A stretch of 35,754 bases of DNA from Thermoplasmata archaeon (GCA_022750125.1 JAKIWH010000003.1:5655-41408); one strand, 5' to 3'. Numbered from the stretch's first letter, positions 17,237 to 26,343 are shown. Notes: a model not told the origin generated them from the letters alone. A program made the numbers and translations.

Positions 17237-20200
17237 GTGCTGGCGGGAGCCCGCTCCGCCAAGCCACTTGCGAGCTGGGCCGGGTCGCTCGCAATGCTTG
17301 CGCTGCTAAGTGCGTCGCTGTGGGGATCCGGGGGGACCCCCGTTGGGATCCCTCTGGCCAGTCCGATTGCCGCCGGATTGAGCGGTGGACACGCCCAAGC
17401 GTCGATCCCAAGCCCTCCGCACCTCCCGTCGCCGGCGAGTCGTTCCAGCCCCTCCCAGAGTGTAACCCCGCTTCTCCCACGCCCGTTCAGCGGGCAGGGA
17501 TCGATCCCGTCGGTGAACGCGTCGCTCGTTCTGTTCAACGGGACCGTCGTTGCAGGTCTCGGGCGGGCCGTGCCCAACGATGCGCCAAGCGCCATCGCGA
17601 CGGACCCATCCGCGTCCCGGCTCTATGTGGCGGACCAGAACTCGAACCTCGTCAGCGTGGTGAATCTCACGAGCGGCAAGGTGCTCGGGACCCTCGCCTT
17701 CCCGAGCGGGGGGCCGCTCTCCTCGCTTGCTGTCGACAGTCGGAGCAACGAGCTGTACGGGATCGACCCCACGAAGGGGTACCTGGATGCGGTAAACCTG
17801 AGCGGAAACCATTCCACCGCGGCGCAGATCGCGCTGAGCTCTCCGGAAGAGCTCCTCTACGATCCCGCCTCGGGGGAGGTGTTCGTCACTTCGGGGTCCC
17901 CGAACCAGCTCCTCGTGTACAACGGGACCAACCACACGCTACTGAGTTCGTTCTCCACGACCGGAACTCCGGCCGGCATCGCCCTCGATGGAACTGGCCC
18001 GTTCGCGTACGTGGCAGCCTCTTCCTCGAATTCGGTCGACCGAATCGACCTACTGAACGGCTCCGTTCAGAGCCTCCCGGTCGGCACGGATCCGACCGGG
18101 GTTGCGGTCTCGACCGCCAACCACACGCTCTTCGTCACGAACGCGGGCTCCGACAACGTAAGCCTCCTGAATCTGACCACGCTCGCCTCCCGCACGGTCG
18201 CGGTGGGAACCTCGCCGGAGGCCGTACTCTACGACAGCGCGACCGAAAGGGTGTATGTCGCCAATTCGGGAGGGGACAACGTGAGCGTGTTCAACTCCAC
18301 CAGCACCGCTCGGCCCGCCTCGCTCGCCGTCGGTGACTTCCCGGACTACCTGGCCGTGGACCTCCCTCGCGCCGAGCTCTACGTCTCCGCAAGCTCACGG
18401 TACAACATTACCGGCGTGAACACCACGAGCGGAAACGTGTCGCGGGAGATCTCCGTCGGAAACGTTCCCACGTTGGTCAGTTGGAACCCCGGCAGCAGCA
18501 CACTGCTGGTGAGCGACGCCTTGTCGCGATGGGGCTACGAAGTGAACGGAAGCAGCCTCTCGGCGCACGCAGTGCCGATAGCGGGCACCCACGACCTGTC
18601 GAGCGCCGTCGCCCCCTCGATCGGAAAACTGTTCCTCGCGTCCGCCGTCGACAACCGAATCTGGTCTCTCTTTCTTTCGAACGGTAGCGTAGCCACCTCC
18701 GCAGCGCTGCCGTACGGGCCTGTCTCGCTCGCCTACGACCCGGGGACGGAACGGCTGTTCGCCGCGGACCCGACCGCCTCGAGCGTCGCCGTGTTCGATG
18801 CCGGCACCCTGACCGAGCTGGGCGCGATCCAGTTCCCTACCCCGGCGCTGAACGTCTCCCTCTCGGGGATGGCGGTCGACCCTTCCACCGAGCAGCTCTA
18901 CGTGGGCGAGCACGCCGCGGGGAGAGTTGCGGTCCTCAACACCACCACCCTTCGTTTCGTAACGAACCTGAGCATCGCGAGCCCTTCCGCCCTCACCTTT
19001 GTCTTCACCTCGAACCGCGTTGCGGTCGCGTCGGGCACCAACCTCGTGTTCGTGAACGCGTTGAACCGGGCAACCCTCGCGAGCGTCCGACTCGGCTCCC
19101 CGGCGGGCTCCGTGAGCCTTTCGCCTTCGACCGGTGATCTCTACGTCGCCTCCACGAGCAACGACTCGATCGAGATCGTGCAACCGAACCCCGCCGTCGC
19201 GCGAGGAAACATCTCCCTCGCCGCGGTGGCCGGAACTCCGGGGCTCGACGCCGCGAGCGGCACGCTCTGGATACCCGAACCCTCGCTCGGTGTGATCGCC
19301 GGAGCGCCTCTCGGGGGGAAGAACCCGCTCTGGATCCGAAACCTGAGCGCGACGGTCTCGTCGATTCCCGTCGACCTCTCGATGAATTTCACGGCGGACG
19401 TGGCGGGTGGGGTCGCGCCGTACCGGTACCTGTACATCGGCCTCCCGTCCGGGTGCGCGCCGCTCAACCGCTCGCGGTTGCCCTGCTCCCCCGACCTCGC
19501 GGGCAACTACACCGTCCGGCTCGAGGTGAAGGACGCGACCGGAAACTCGACCAACGCGACCGTCTCGCTGAACGTGAGCGCCCTCCCGACCGTGCTCATC
19601 CAGGGGTTCTCGGCGGTGCCTCCGCGGCTCGACCTGGGAGCATCGACCGTTCTGCACGTCCTCGCGTCGACCAACTTGGGCACGATCAACTTCGCGTACA
19701 CCGGGCTCCCGCCAGGATGCAGCTCTTCCAACACTCCGACTCTACCGTGCACCCCCACCACGACCGGCAATTTCACCCCCCACGTCACGGTCACGGGCAT
19801 CCTCGGGATCCAGGCGAACACGTCGCTCCTCCTCTCCGTCTATCCGTATCCCGGGATCGCCTCCTTCCAATCGACGCTCACCCACCTTGACGCCGGCGAG
19901 ACCACCGTACTGTCGGTCGTTCCCACGGGGGGCGACGGACCTTTTGCCCTCGCCTACACGGGCCTTCCCTCGGGCTGCGTTACCTCGAACTCGACGAGCC
20001 TGAGCTGCCGACCCTCTGGTGCGGGGAACTTCACGGTCCAGGTGACCGCCTCGGATTCCGCGGGCGGGCAGGCGAACGCCTCTCTGCAGATGGTCGTGAC
20101 TCCCGCGACGGTGATCGGCTCCTTCGAGGCTAGCCCCGGCGCGGCCGACGTGGGCGAAACGGTCGCCTTCACTGCGCAGGCGGGCGGGGGAGCCGGATTC

Positions 20201-21277
20201 CTTGCGTTCAGCTACGCGGGGTTGCCGCCGGGATGTGTGGGGGCGAATCTGAGCGCGATCACCTGCGTCCCCTCCCAGCCCGGCAACTTTACAGTCACGC
20301 TCTCCGTGAAGGACTCCCTCGCTCCTGCCGTCCAAAGATCGCTTGAGCTCCCGGTCGCCGCTCGGCCCCAGGTTTCGAGCTTCGCCGCCTCCCCGAGGTT
20401 CGTCGAGACGGGCGGTGTGGTGACCCTGAACGTCCTCACGACGGGCGGGACAGGGCTCCTGGTGTACAGCTACGTGGGACTGCCGGCTAGCTGTGGGGTG
20501 CCCAGCACACCCTCCGTAGTGTGCCAGGTGACGCAGGCGGGAACGTTCACCGCGAGCGTAACGGTGGTCGACGGCGCGAAAGTCTCGACCACCGCCTCTA
20601 CGAGCTTCGAAGTGCTCCTCCCTGGGACCGTCCATCCGACCATCCAGTCGTTCGTGGCCACTTCCACGAGGATCACCGTCGGCCAAGCGACGATCCTGAC
20701 CGTTCAAGTTTCGAACACCTCGGCGTGGTTTGGGTACGCGTATTCGGGACTTCCCACCGGGTGCGGCTCGTTGAACGAGAGCGTGCTCTCCTGCACCCCC
20801 ACGGGACCGGGATCGTTCACCGTCACGGTCCTCGTTTCGAGCCCGTACGGTGGCTCGGCGCGGCAAGCCCTCAATCTGACGATTCTCCCCTCGGCCTCCC
20901 TGGGAGGAACTTCGGCTTCCCGCCCGTCGGGACCTCCCCTCTTCTCCCTCGTCCTGGCAGGGGCGCTCGGGCTGTTTGCGGTCCTTCTTGCCATGCTCTA
21001 CCGACAGCAGCGCCGTCGTACGGCTCGCGAGGTTCGCGCGGCCCCGCCTCCCCCTCCCTTCGCGGCCTTGGCGGAGCCCGCCCCCTCCCCTCCGCCCCTC
21101 GAGGAGCCGGCAGCTGTGGTCGAGGAGCCTACTCCCGTGGCGACGGAACCTGCCGAGGCAGCCAACATCGACCCGCTGGCCGAGCTCCAGCTGGAGCTGG
21201 ATCTCCTCACGAAGGAGCTGAGCGACCGCGAGCAGCAGGGGGAGTCGGCTCTCGACCGTCAGAACGAGAACGAGTAA
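17237..21277 (+). CDS. Giant surface protein: signal sequence, YVTN-type beta-propeller, six Ig/PKD-like CX9C modules, TM, cytoplasmic acidic coiled-coil tail
   Basis: Track ORF 17129..21277. Probable GTG start at 17237 gives an N-terminal hydrophobic signal. Repeats such as RLYVADQNSNLVSVVNLTSGKVLGTLAF and RVYVANSGGDNVSVFNSTS are YVTN propeller blades. TM is PPLFSLVLAGALGLFAVLLAMLYRQQRRR, followed by a Pro/Glu linker and LAELQLELDLLTKELSDREQQ. Confidence 0.88.
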   Translation: MLAGARSAKPLASWAGSLAMLALLSASLWGSGGTPVGIPLASPIAAGLSGGHAQASIPSPPHLPSPASRSSPSQSVTPLLPRPFSGQGSIPSVNASLVLFNGTVVAGLGRAVPNDAPSAIATDPSASRLYVADQNSNLVSVVNLTSGKVLGTLAFPSGGPLSSLAVDSRSNELYGIDPTKGYLDAVNLSGNHSTAAQIALSSPEELLYDPASGEVFVTSGSPNQLLVYNGTNHTLLSSFSTTGTPAGIALDGTGPFAYVAASSSNSVDRIDLLNGSVQSLPVGTDPTGVAVSTANHTLFVTNAGSDNVSLLNLTTLASRTVAVGTSPEAVLYDSATERVYVANSGGDNVSVFNSTSTARPASLAVGDFPDYLAVDLPRAELYVSASSRYNITGVNTTSGNVSREISVGNVPTLVSWNPGSSTLLVSDALSRWGYEVNGSSLSAHAVPIAGTHDLSSAVAPSIGKLFLASAVDNRIWSLFLSNGSVATSAALPYGPVSLAYDPGTERLFAADPTASSVAVFDAGTLTELGAIQFPTPALNVSLSGMAVDPSTEQLYVGEHAAGRVAVLNTTTLRFVTNLSIASPSALTFVFTSNRVAVASGTNLVFVNALNRATLASVRLGSPAGSVSLSPSTGDLYVASTSNDSIEIVQPNPAVARGNISLAAVAGTPGLDAASGTLWIPEPSLGVIAGAPLGGKNPLWIRNLSATVSSIPVDLSMNFTADVAGGVAPYRYLYIGLPSGCAPLNRSRLPCSPDLAGNYTVRLEVKDATGNSTNATVSLNVSALPTVLIQGFSAVPPRLDLGASTVLHVLASTNLGTINFAYTGLPPGCSSSNTPTLPCTPTTTGNFTPHVTVTGILGIQANTSLLLSVYPYPGIASFQSTLTHLDAGETTVLSVVPTGGDGPFALAYTGLPSGCVTSNSTSLSCRPSGAGNFTVQVTASDSAGGQANASLQMVVTPATVIGSFEASPGAADVGETVAFTAQAGGGAGFLAFSYAGLPPGCVGANLSAITCVPSQPGNFTVTLSVKDSLAPAVQRSLELPVAARPQVSSFAASPRFVETGGVVTLNVLTTGGTGLLVYSYVGLPASCGVPSTPSVVCQVTQAGTFTASVTVVDGAKVSTTASTSFEVLLPGTVHPTIQSFVATSTRITVGQATILTVQVSNTSAWFGYAYSGLPTGCGSLNESVLSCTPTGPGSFTVTVLVSSPYGGSARQALNLTILPSASLGGTSASRPSGPPLFSLVLAGALGLFAVLLAMLYRQQRRRTAREVRAAPPPPPFAALAEPAPSPPPLEEPAAVVEEPTPVATEPAEAANIDPLAELQLELDLLTKELSDREQQGESALDRQNENE
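19342..20893 (+). repeat. Six tandem about 85-95 aa Ig/PKD-like modules with consensus Y-x-GLP-x-x-C-x9-C
   Basis: YIGLPSGCAPLNRSRLPC; YTGLPPGCSSSNTPTLPC; YTGLPSGCVTSNSTSLSC; YAGLPPGCVGANLSAITC; YVGLPASCGVPSTPSVVC; YSGLPTGCGSLNESVLSC; each followed by G-x-(F/Y)-T-x-x-(V/L)-x-V. Confidence 0.85.
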
Positions 21278-21390
21278 TCCTACCCCGAGCCGCGGATGGA
21301 GTCCCGAGTCGCTCCTCAGATTCTTCCAAGCCAGCGAGACGGTCCCGCCCGGCAATCCAAATGTAGTCGACCGCGTTCCTGCCGCGGAGC

Positions 21391-21849
21391 GTGCCCAGCA
21401 TGGTGGTAGATTTTGAGTTCAGGAAGAGCCCGGCGCTTCGACTCGCGACGTTCGCGTGGAAAGGGTCCTGGAACGAGAAGCGGATTCGCTCGGAGTTCGA
21501 GAAGCTGGACCGATGGGCGAAGAAGCGCGGCATCCGCACCGGCAAGTGGGTGTTCATGGAACCGTCCTCGCGACACTGGAAGGTGGGTATCGAGGTCAAA
21601 GGCAAGAGCCGAGGGGAAGGGGCGATCCGCCTGACGACGCTGCCCGCGAGCAAGGTCGCCTGCGTCGTCTACGACCCGGACAAGGTCTCCCCCCGCGTCG
21701 TGTACCACGGTCTCACCGACTGGCTCCGCTGGAGGCGCAAGGAGGGCGACATCAAGGGCGTCGGCGCCTACCGCGAAGTGTACGACGGCAACCCTTGGAC
21801 GAACGCCCGTGCTTGGGCGAACTCCTGTGTCCAGGTCGTAGTCCGTTAG
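21391..21849 (+). CDS. GyrI-like/effector-binding small-molecule-binding domain protein
   Basis: LATFAWKGSWNEKRIRSEFEKLDRWAKKRGIRTGKWVFME...KVGIEVKGKS...IRLTTLPASKVACVVYDPDKVSPRVVYHGLTDWLRW...YREVYDGNP matches the GyrI-like pattern. Confidence 0.72.
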   Translation: MPSMVVDFEFRKSPALRLATFAWKGSWNEKRIRSEFEKLDRWAKKRGIRTGKWVFMEPSSRHWKVGIEVKGKSRGEGAIRLTTLPASKVACVVYDPDKVSPRVVYHGLTDWLRWRRKEGDIKGVGAYREVYDGNPWTNARAWANSCVQVVVR

Positions 21850-22171
21850 GTCCCGGGTCGACGGACGTCTACTCACGAAGCGAGCGAGGACCGGGACTCC
21901 CGACCGGCCCCAGGGAAGGGCTGCGACCCGGACCGGGCCCAATCGGGCCTGGCACGAGGCACACCGCTTCCCGAAGGGGGCCTCTGGGAAGGTGCGAGCT
22001 TCGTGGTTGCGAGAACATGCGGCGCGATGCGGTTGCAAGGAAGCAGAGAGTTACGGCGTGCGCATTGGTAAGGCGCAGGTAGGCGGTCGGGAACGCGCAC
22101 CGCCTCGACGTGCAGCCCAACCTAAACCAGCTCCCGCGAGCCTGCCCGCCCCCTCTCCGGGAACGCCATCC

Positions 22172-22576
22172 TTGCGGGAGTCGAGGGACTTGATCGAGAA
22201 CGTTGAAGAAGGATTCGACGAGGCGACCCTCCATCTCCTGCGGGAGCCAAGCTACGCCAACTGGTCGTCCGGCCCGGTCCTGCCCATCCCGCTCGATGAC
22301 CTGGCCGCGGGCGAACTCGGGTGGTTCCGAAAACTTGAGGGACCGAAGGGACGCGTGCTCGTGGAGTACCACCTGCTCCCCCGATCGGGGCGCGCGAGTT
22401 CGCCGAGAGCACCCCTGCGCCGCGATCGGAGCGGTGAGCTCGCGCTCCATCGGGTGATCCCGGGCAGCCCTCCCGGAACTCTCGTCGTGCGGGCCGCCAC
22501 GCCAGCCGAGCCTCGCTGGGTCCGGGCCCTGCTCGACGACCTCTCCGGGAAGCTCAGCGCCTCGGAAGAGGAGTAG
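22172..22576 (+). CDS. Hypothetical protein, start uncertain (ORF opens at 21992)
   Basis: Plausible globular sequence from about LRESRDLIENVEEGFDEATLHLLREPSYANWSSGPVLPIPLDDLAAGELGWFRKLEGPKGRVLVEYHLLPRSG...; residues before it look low-complexity. Confidence 0.5.
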   Translation: MRESRDLIENVEEGFDEATLHLLREPSYANWSSGPVLPIPLDDLAAGELGWFRKLEGPKGRVLVEYHLLPRSGRASSPRAPLRRDRSGELALHRVIPGSPPGTLVVRAATPAEPRWVRALLDDLSGKLSASEEE

Positions 22577-22655
22577 GCCCAGCCGCAGGCGGGCGCCGGC
22601 CCCCCGGCCGCGGCCCGCGGCCAAGGGCAATCCGACCAGTACTACTCTTTTGGAA

Positions 22656-22674
22656 AAGCGCATACGCTTAAATT
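22656..22674 (+). promoter_or_regulatory. Palindrome AAGCG-CATA-CGCTT overlapping TATA-like CTTAAATT, candidate NikR operator/promoter
   Basis: Perfect 5-4-5 inverted repeat at 22656-22669. TATA-like sequence at 22667-22674 is about 26 nt before an in-frame GTG at 22696. Confidence 0.5.
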
Positions 22675-22695
22675 CCTCGGCCGGTGGGAGTCCTC

Positions 22696-23802
22696 GTGGC
22701 GTCCGACCAGGGGCCGGCCCTCTCGCCGGGCGATGCTCACCTCTCCTCCAGGGAACGGCAGCTCCTCATCGGACTCTACACCGCAATCTTCGCCGTGACG
22801 ATCGCCGGATTCGTGGCGGCGTTCGCGTACCTGCCGCACCAGTTCGCGGGGGGCGTGGCGGGCGGCGGGCTCATCTTTTCCGGTCTCGCCATCACGGCGT
22901 ACGTCCTTGGTCTCCGCCACGGCTTCGACGCGGACCACATCGCGGCCATCGACAACACCACCCGGAAGCTCCTCAACGACGGTCAGCGCCCGCTCACGGT
23001 CGGGACCTGGTTCTCGCTCGGTCACTCGACGATCGTCTGCGGCATGGTCGCCGTGTTCGTAGTGGCGACCGAGACCGCCCGCACCTACTACCACGCGCTC
23101 GCCTCCACCGGGGCGGTCGTCGGCACGCTCGTCTCGGGAACGTTCCTCTTCGTGATCGGGCTCGTGAACGTACTGATCGTGCTCGACGTCTACCGGCTCT
23201 TCAAGGGATTGCGGGACCGGGAGCTCGACCAGAAGGGACTCGACGAACAGATGGAGAGGCGGGGGTTCCTCTACCGCTACTTTTCGGGACTCTTCCGGGT
23301 GGTCCGTCGGCCGCGCGACATCTATCCCATTGGCGTCCTTTTCGGACTCGGGTTCGACACCGCGACCGAGGTGGTGCTCAGCGCCTTCAGCGTGGGGTTC
23401 GCCGTCTCCACGGCCGTACCCTTCTGGGCGGTCATGCTCCTTCCGCTCCTCTTCACGTGCGGGATGGTGCTCTCCGACACGACGGACGGGTTCGCGATGC
23501 GCTACGCCTACGGCTGGGCGTTCCTGAAGCCGATCCGGAAAGTGTACTACAACCTCACCCTCACGGTGATCTCGGTCCTTGTGGCGTTCGCGATCGGTGG
23601 CGTCGAGCTTCTCCAGGTGTTGTCGCAGGAGCTCGGCTGGAGCGGCCCCTTCTGGTCGGTGGTCCAGAACCTCAACTTCGAAACGGTGGGGATCGGGATC
23701 GTGGTCCTCTTCCTGGCCGCCTGGGGGATCGCCATGGCGATCTACCGGTACAAGCGGTACGAGGAGATCGGGTTCGGTCCCGCCCCGGCGACGGGACCGT
23801 GA
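22696..23802 (+). CDS. NiCoT-family nickel/cobalt transporter
   Basis: LGLRHGFDADHIAAIDNTTRKL (HX4DH signature), GTWFSLGHSTIV, LFGLGFDTATEV. Track ORF starts at 22684; GTG at 22696 fits the promoter spacing better. Confidence 0.92.
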   Translation: MASDQGPALSPGDAHLSSRERQLLIGLYTAIFAVTIAGFVAAFAYLPHQFAGGVAGGGLIFSGLAITAYVLGLRHGFDADHIAAIDNTTRKLLNDGQRPLTVGTWFSLGHSTIVCGMVAVFVVATETARTYYHALASTGAVVGTLVSGTFLFVIGLVNVLIVLDVYRLFKGLRDRELDQKGLDEQMERRGFLYRYFSGLFRVVRRPRDIYPIGVLFGLGFDTATEVVLSAFSVGFAVSTAVPFWAVMLLPLLFTCGMVLSDTTDGFAMRYAYGWAFLKPIRKVYYNLTLTVISVLVAFAIGGVELLQVLSQELGWSGPFWSVVQNLNFETVGIGIVVLFLAAWGIAMAIYRYKRYEEIGFGPAPATGP

Positions 23803-24287
23803 CGGGCCACGTCGTCCGGACGGCGGTCTCCCTCGAGCCCGCCGTGCTCGCGGCCCTCGACCGGTGGGTTCGGCAACGGAATTCGGCGAGCCGCTCGGAG
23901 GCGATCCGGTTCCTGGTTCGGAAGGAACTCTCGGAGGGCCGCCTGGGGGAACCCGACTCCGACGCCGTCGGGACGGTCATGGTCCTCTACGACCACCGCT
24001 CGCCCACCGTTCAGCGGAGGCTCACCGCGGCGCAGCACAAGTGGGGCGAGCACATCCGATCCTCGAGCCACGTTCACCTCGAAGGGGACGTCTGCCTCGA
24101 GGTGATGGTCATCGTCGGCCAGCGGAGCGAGCTCGAGCGCGCCGCCGAGGACCTTCGGGGCGTGAAGGGCGTGAGTCAGGGGGACTACCTGCTCGCGACG
24201 CCGGGGATCGCGGGGGGCCACTCCGGGCACCGTCACCCCCACGCTCACCGAACAAATCTTCGTCGAAGGCGCGGTGGCCCACCTTAG
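23799..24287 (+). CDS. nikR: Nickel-responsive regulator NikR, RHH DNA-binding plus ACT-like domain
   Basis: GTG overlaps the transporter stop (GTGA). VVRTAVSLEPAVLAALDRWVRQRNSASRSEAIRFLVRKEL is the RHH domain; HKWGEHIRSSSHVHLEGDVCLEVMVIVG holds the H-x-H...C nickel site. Confidence 0.92.
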   Translation: MTGHVVRTAVSLEPAVLAALDRWVRQRNSASRSEAIRFLVRKELSEGRLGEPDSDAVGTVMVLYDHRSPTVQRRLTAAQHKWGEHIRSSSHVHLEGDVCLEVMVIVGQRSELERAAEDLRGVKGVSQGDYLLATPGIAGGHSGHRHPHAHRTNLRRRRGGPP

Positions 24288-24320
24288 GAGCTGCGGCGAG
24301 GGCCGCTGCTGACTTGGGCG

Positions 24321-24767
24321 CTAGGATTCGAGCAGCGGTCGAAGCTTGACGAGGGCGCTGTCCCAGCTCTGCTGTTGCCAGGCGCGGGCCGCGGTCCATC
24401 GGTCTCCCTCTCCCCACCCCAAGTGCTCGAGATGGAGCCGGCTTCGGGAGGGGCCGAGGGGCTGAAACCGCACGAAGAGCGTCGTGGGAAGCGGGGTTGC
24501 GTTCATGACGTCGGCAAACTCCGGCGGCCCGCGCCAGTCGGTCCTGAGGGAGTACTCTTCCTCGAGGGACTGAATCCGGCAGCCGAGGGTGCTGTTCCCC
24601 TCGGGGTGCTCGGGGTCCCAGAACAGTTCGTAGGCGCCCCCTTCCTCGAGGACGATGTTCGCCTTGGAACACAGCCACTTGGCAATGCGGTCCTGATCGG
24701 TGAACGCGGCCCAGAGGTCCTCCACCGGCGCCGCGAACTCGAGGTCGATCACAATGGACGGCATCAT
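24321..24767 (-). CDS. AHSA1/SRPBCC domain protein
   Basis: MPSIVIDLEFAAPVEDLWAAFTDQDRIAKWLCSKANIVLEEGGAYELFWDP...GWGEGDRWTAARAWQQQSWDSALVKLRPLLE. Confidence 0.85.
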   Translation of the reverse strand: MMPSIVIDLEFAAPVEDLWAAFTDQDRIAKWLCSKANIVLEEGGAYELFWDPEHPEGNSTLGCRIQSLEEEYSLRTDWRGPPEFADVMNATPLPTTLFVRFQPLGPSRSRLHLEHLGWGEGDRWTAARAWQQQSWDSALVKLRPLLES

Positions 24768-24807
24768 CGTCGGGAGCCGCGGAGCGGCTTAGGAGTTTGC
24801 GTGCCGT

Positions 24808-25239
24808 CTAGGGCGGTCCGGGTCCGACACCCAGCTCGACGCGAAGGGCGGCGCAGAGCGATTCCATCTCGAGGAGCACTCGCGCCTTGGCCCAGAGATG
24901 GACCGAAGCATTCTCGGCCACGAACGATGCGATCTCGACCGGGGTCACGCCCTCCCTCGAGTCGGGGGCGATCGTCGGTTCGAGCTGCGCGCGGGTTCCG
25001 ACCGGGCTCACGAGCAGGTAGAGGTGGCCCCAATGGACGGCGCCGGTCCCGGGGGTACGGCGAAGCAGCGCCCGCTTCCACGCGAACGCGCCGTCGCGGT
25101 CCACGGCCACCTCCCACCAGGGGGAAGCGTACACCTCCTCTCGGCCGGGGGAGCGAAGAGTTCTCTCGAGAACCGAATCCAGCCGGTCCCTGAACGCACG
25201 GGCGTACGCTCCGAGATCGGTCGCAGTATCCCCCGACAA
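24808..25239 (-). CDS. Hypothetical protein
   Basis: 143 aa globular-looking ORF (WWEVAVDRDGAFAWKRALLRRTPGTGAVHWGHLYLLVSPVG); no family recognised. Confidence 0.6.
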   Translation of the reverse strand: MSGDTATDLGAYARAFRDRLDSVLERTLRSPGREEVYASPWWEVAVDRDGAFAWKRALLRRTPGTGAVHWGHLYLLVSPVGTRAQLEPTIAPDSREGVTPVEIASFVAENASVHLWAKARVLLEMESLCAALRVELGVGPGPP

Positions 25240-25341
25240 CGTGGGAACCGTGAGCTAGCTCCCCCCGATATCGGCTCCCGAGCTGGTGGCTGAGGAACGG
25301 CGACCGAACGCTTATCCCCCCCTTCGATTCGGGCCGGGCCG

Positions 25342-26064
25342 ATGCCGGGGCCGCAGGAGTACATCCGCTCGGTGGAAGAGGAGCGGAGGCAGAAGGACGG
25401 GTTCATGGCGCACCACCCCGAGTCTCCCTTCGTCGACGCTGCGGTAGCCGGGTTCGCGGGCCTGCGGTACTTTCCCATCGATCCGGAGTATCGGGTCCCC
25501 GCGAAGCTCGAGCGCCGGGGGCGCGCCGCGGAAGCGTTTCTGCGGACCAACCGGGACGGCCAGATGGAGTGCCGGTACGTCGGGGATCTCCGGTTCCGGC
25601 TCGGGGGAGAGCCGCTCCGGCTACGAGTCTACTTTGCGGGGGAGCAGGTCGGACCGAGGGTGTTCGTGCCGTTCCGCGACGCCACCTGCGGGAAGGAGAG
25701 CTACGGCCCGGGCCGGTATCTCACGCTCGAGCTCACGCCCGACGACAAGTACGACCTCGACTTCAATCTCGCCTTCAACCCCTACTGTGCCTACACCGAC
25801 AGCTACGAGTGCGGCTTTCCGCCGGCCGAGAACGACCTACCGGTGCCCGTGCCCGCCGGGGAGCGGGCCTGGTCCGACGCACGCAATCCCGCGGGGCCGA
25901 GCTCGGCGATCGCGGAGATGACCGAACGGGCCCTCGATGCAAAAGATCCCGAGCGAAAGAAACCGGTGTCGCGTACGACCCCACGGCTTGCGCGTACCGG
26001 TGCGCGGCGAACGCCCGCGGTCAAGCCACGCACGTCGCGCGCGCGACCCGTGAAGAAGAAGTAG
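25342..26064 (+). CDS. DUF1684-family protein with an Arg/Lys/Pro-rich C-terminal tail
   Basis: LRYFPIDPEYRVPAKLERRG...PLRLRVYFAGEQVGPRVFVPFRDATCGKESYGPGRYLTLE...YDLDFNLAFNPYCAYTDSYECGFPPAENDLPVPVPAGE is a typical DUF1684 core. Confidence 0.88.
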   Translation: MPGPQEYIRSVEEERRQKDGFMAHHPESPFVDAAVAGFAGLRYFPIDPEYRVPAKLERRGRAAEAFLRTNRDGQMECRYVGDLRFRLGGEPLRLRVYFAGEQVGPRVFVPFRDATCGKESYGPGRYLTLELTPDDKYDLDFNLAFNPYCAYTDSYECGFPPAENDLPVPVPAGERAWSDARNPAGPSSAIAEMTERALDAKDPERKKPVSRTTPRLARTGARRTPAVKPRTSRARPVKKK

Positions 26065-26079
26065 CCGCCGTGGGCCGCC

Positions 26080-26343
26080 CTAGCGGTGGGCGGTGTGGTG
26101 GGGCTTGGGCTCGAACCCGGTCGCAAGGTAGCGGTCGATCGCCTTCGCCCGCTCCCCCTCTCCAGCGCGTCGGAGCAACTGCGCGAACTCCACCAGGGCA
26201 CGAGCCTCCTCGGGCCGGTCGCCGCGAGATCGGATAGACGCGAGCAGCCGCTGGGATTCGACGAACGCGAGGTCGATGGCGCCTGCCGTTAGGGCGGCGT
26301 CGCGACGCTGAGCGAGCTCGATCTCCGCCTGGGATCTCGACAT
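26080..26343 (-). CDS. Small hypothetical alpha-helical protein
   Basis: 87 aa, MSRSQAEIELAQRRDAALTAGAIDLAFVESQRLLASIRSRGDRPEEARALVEFAQLLRRAGE; TPR-like helical pattern. Confidence 0.55.
   Translation of the reverse strand: MSRSQAEIELAQRRDAALTAGAIDLAFVESQRLLASIRSRGDRPEEARALVEFAQLLRRAGEGERAKAIDRYLATGFEPKPHHTAHR

Noticed and set aside
16483-18336. 617-aa plus ORF
   Set aside because: Spans antisense of the AP-superfamily gene and an off-frame of the giant surface protein; no coherent protein features.
18395-19657. 420-aa minus ORF
   Set aside because: Antisense of the beta-propeller; low-complexity Arg/Gly/Val/Glu composition.
19742-21355. 537-aa minus ORF
   Set aside because: Antisense of the Ig-like repeat region; periodic look is inherited from sense-strand repeats.
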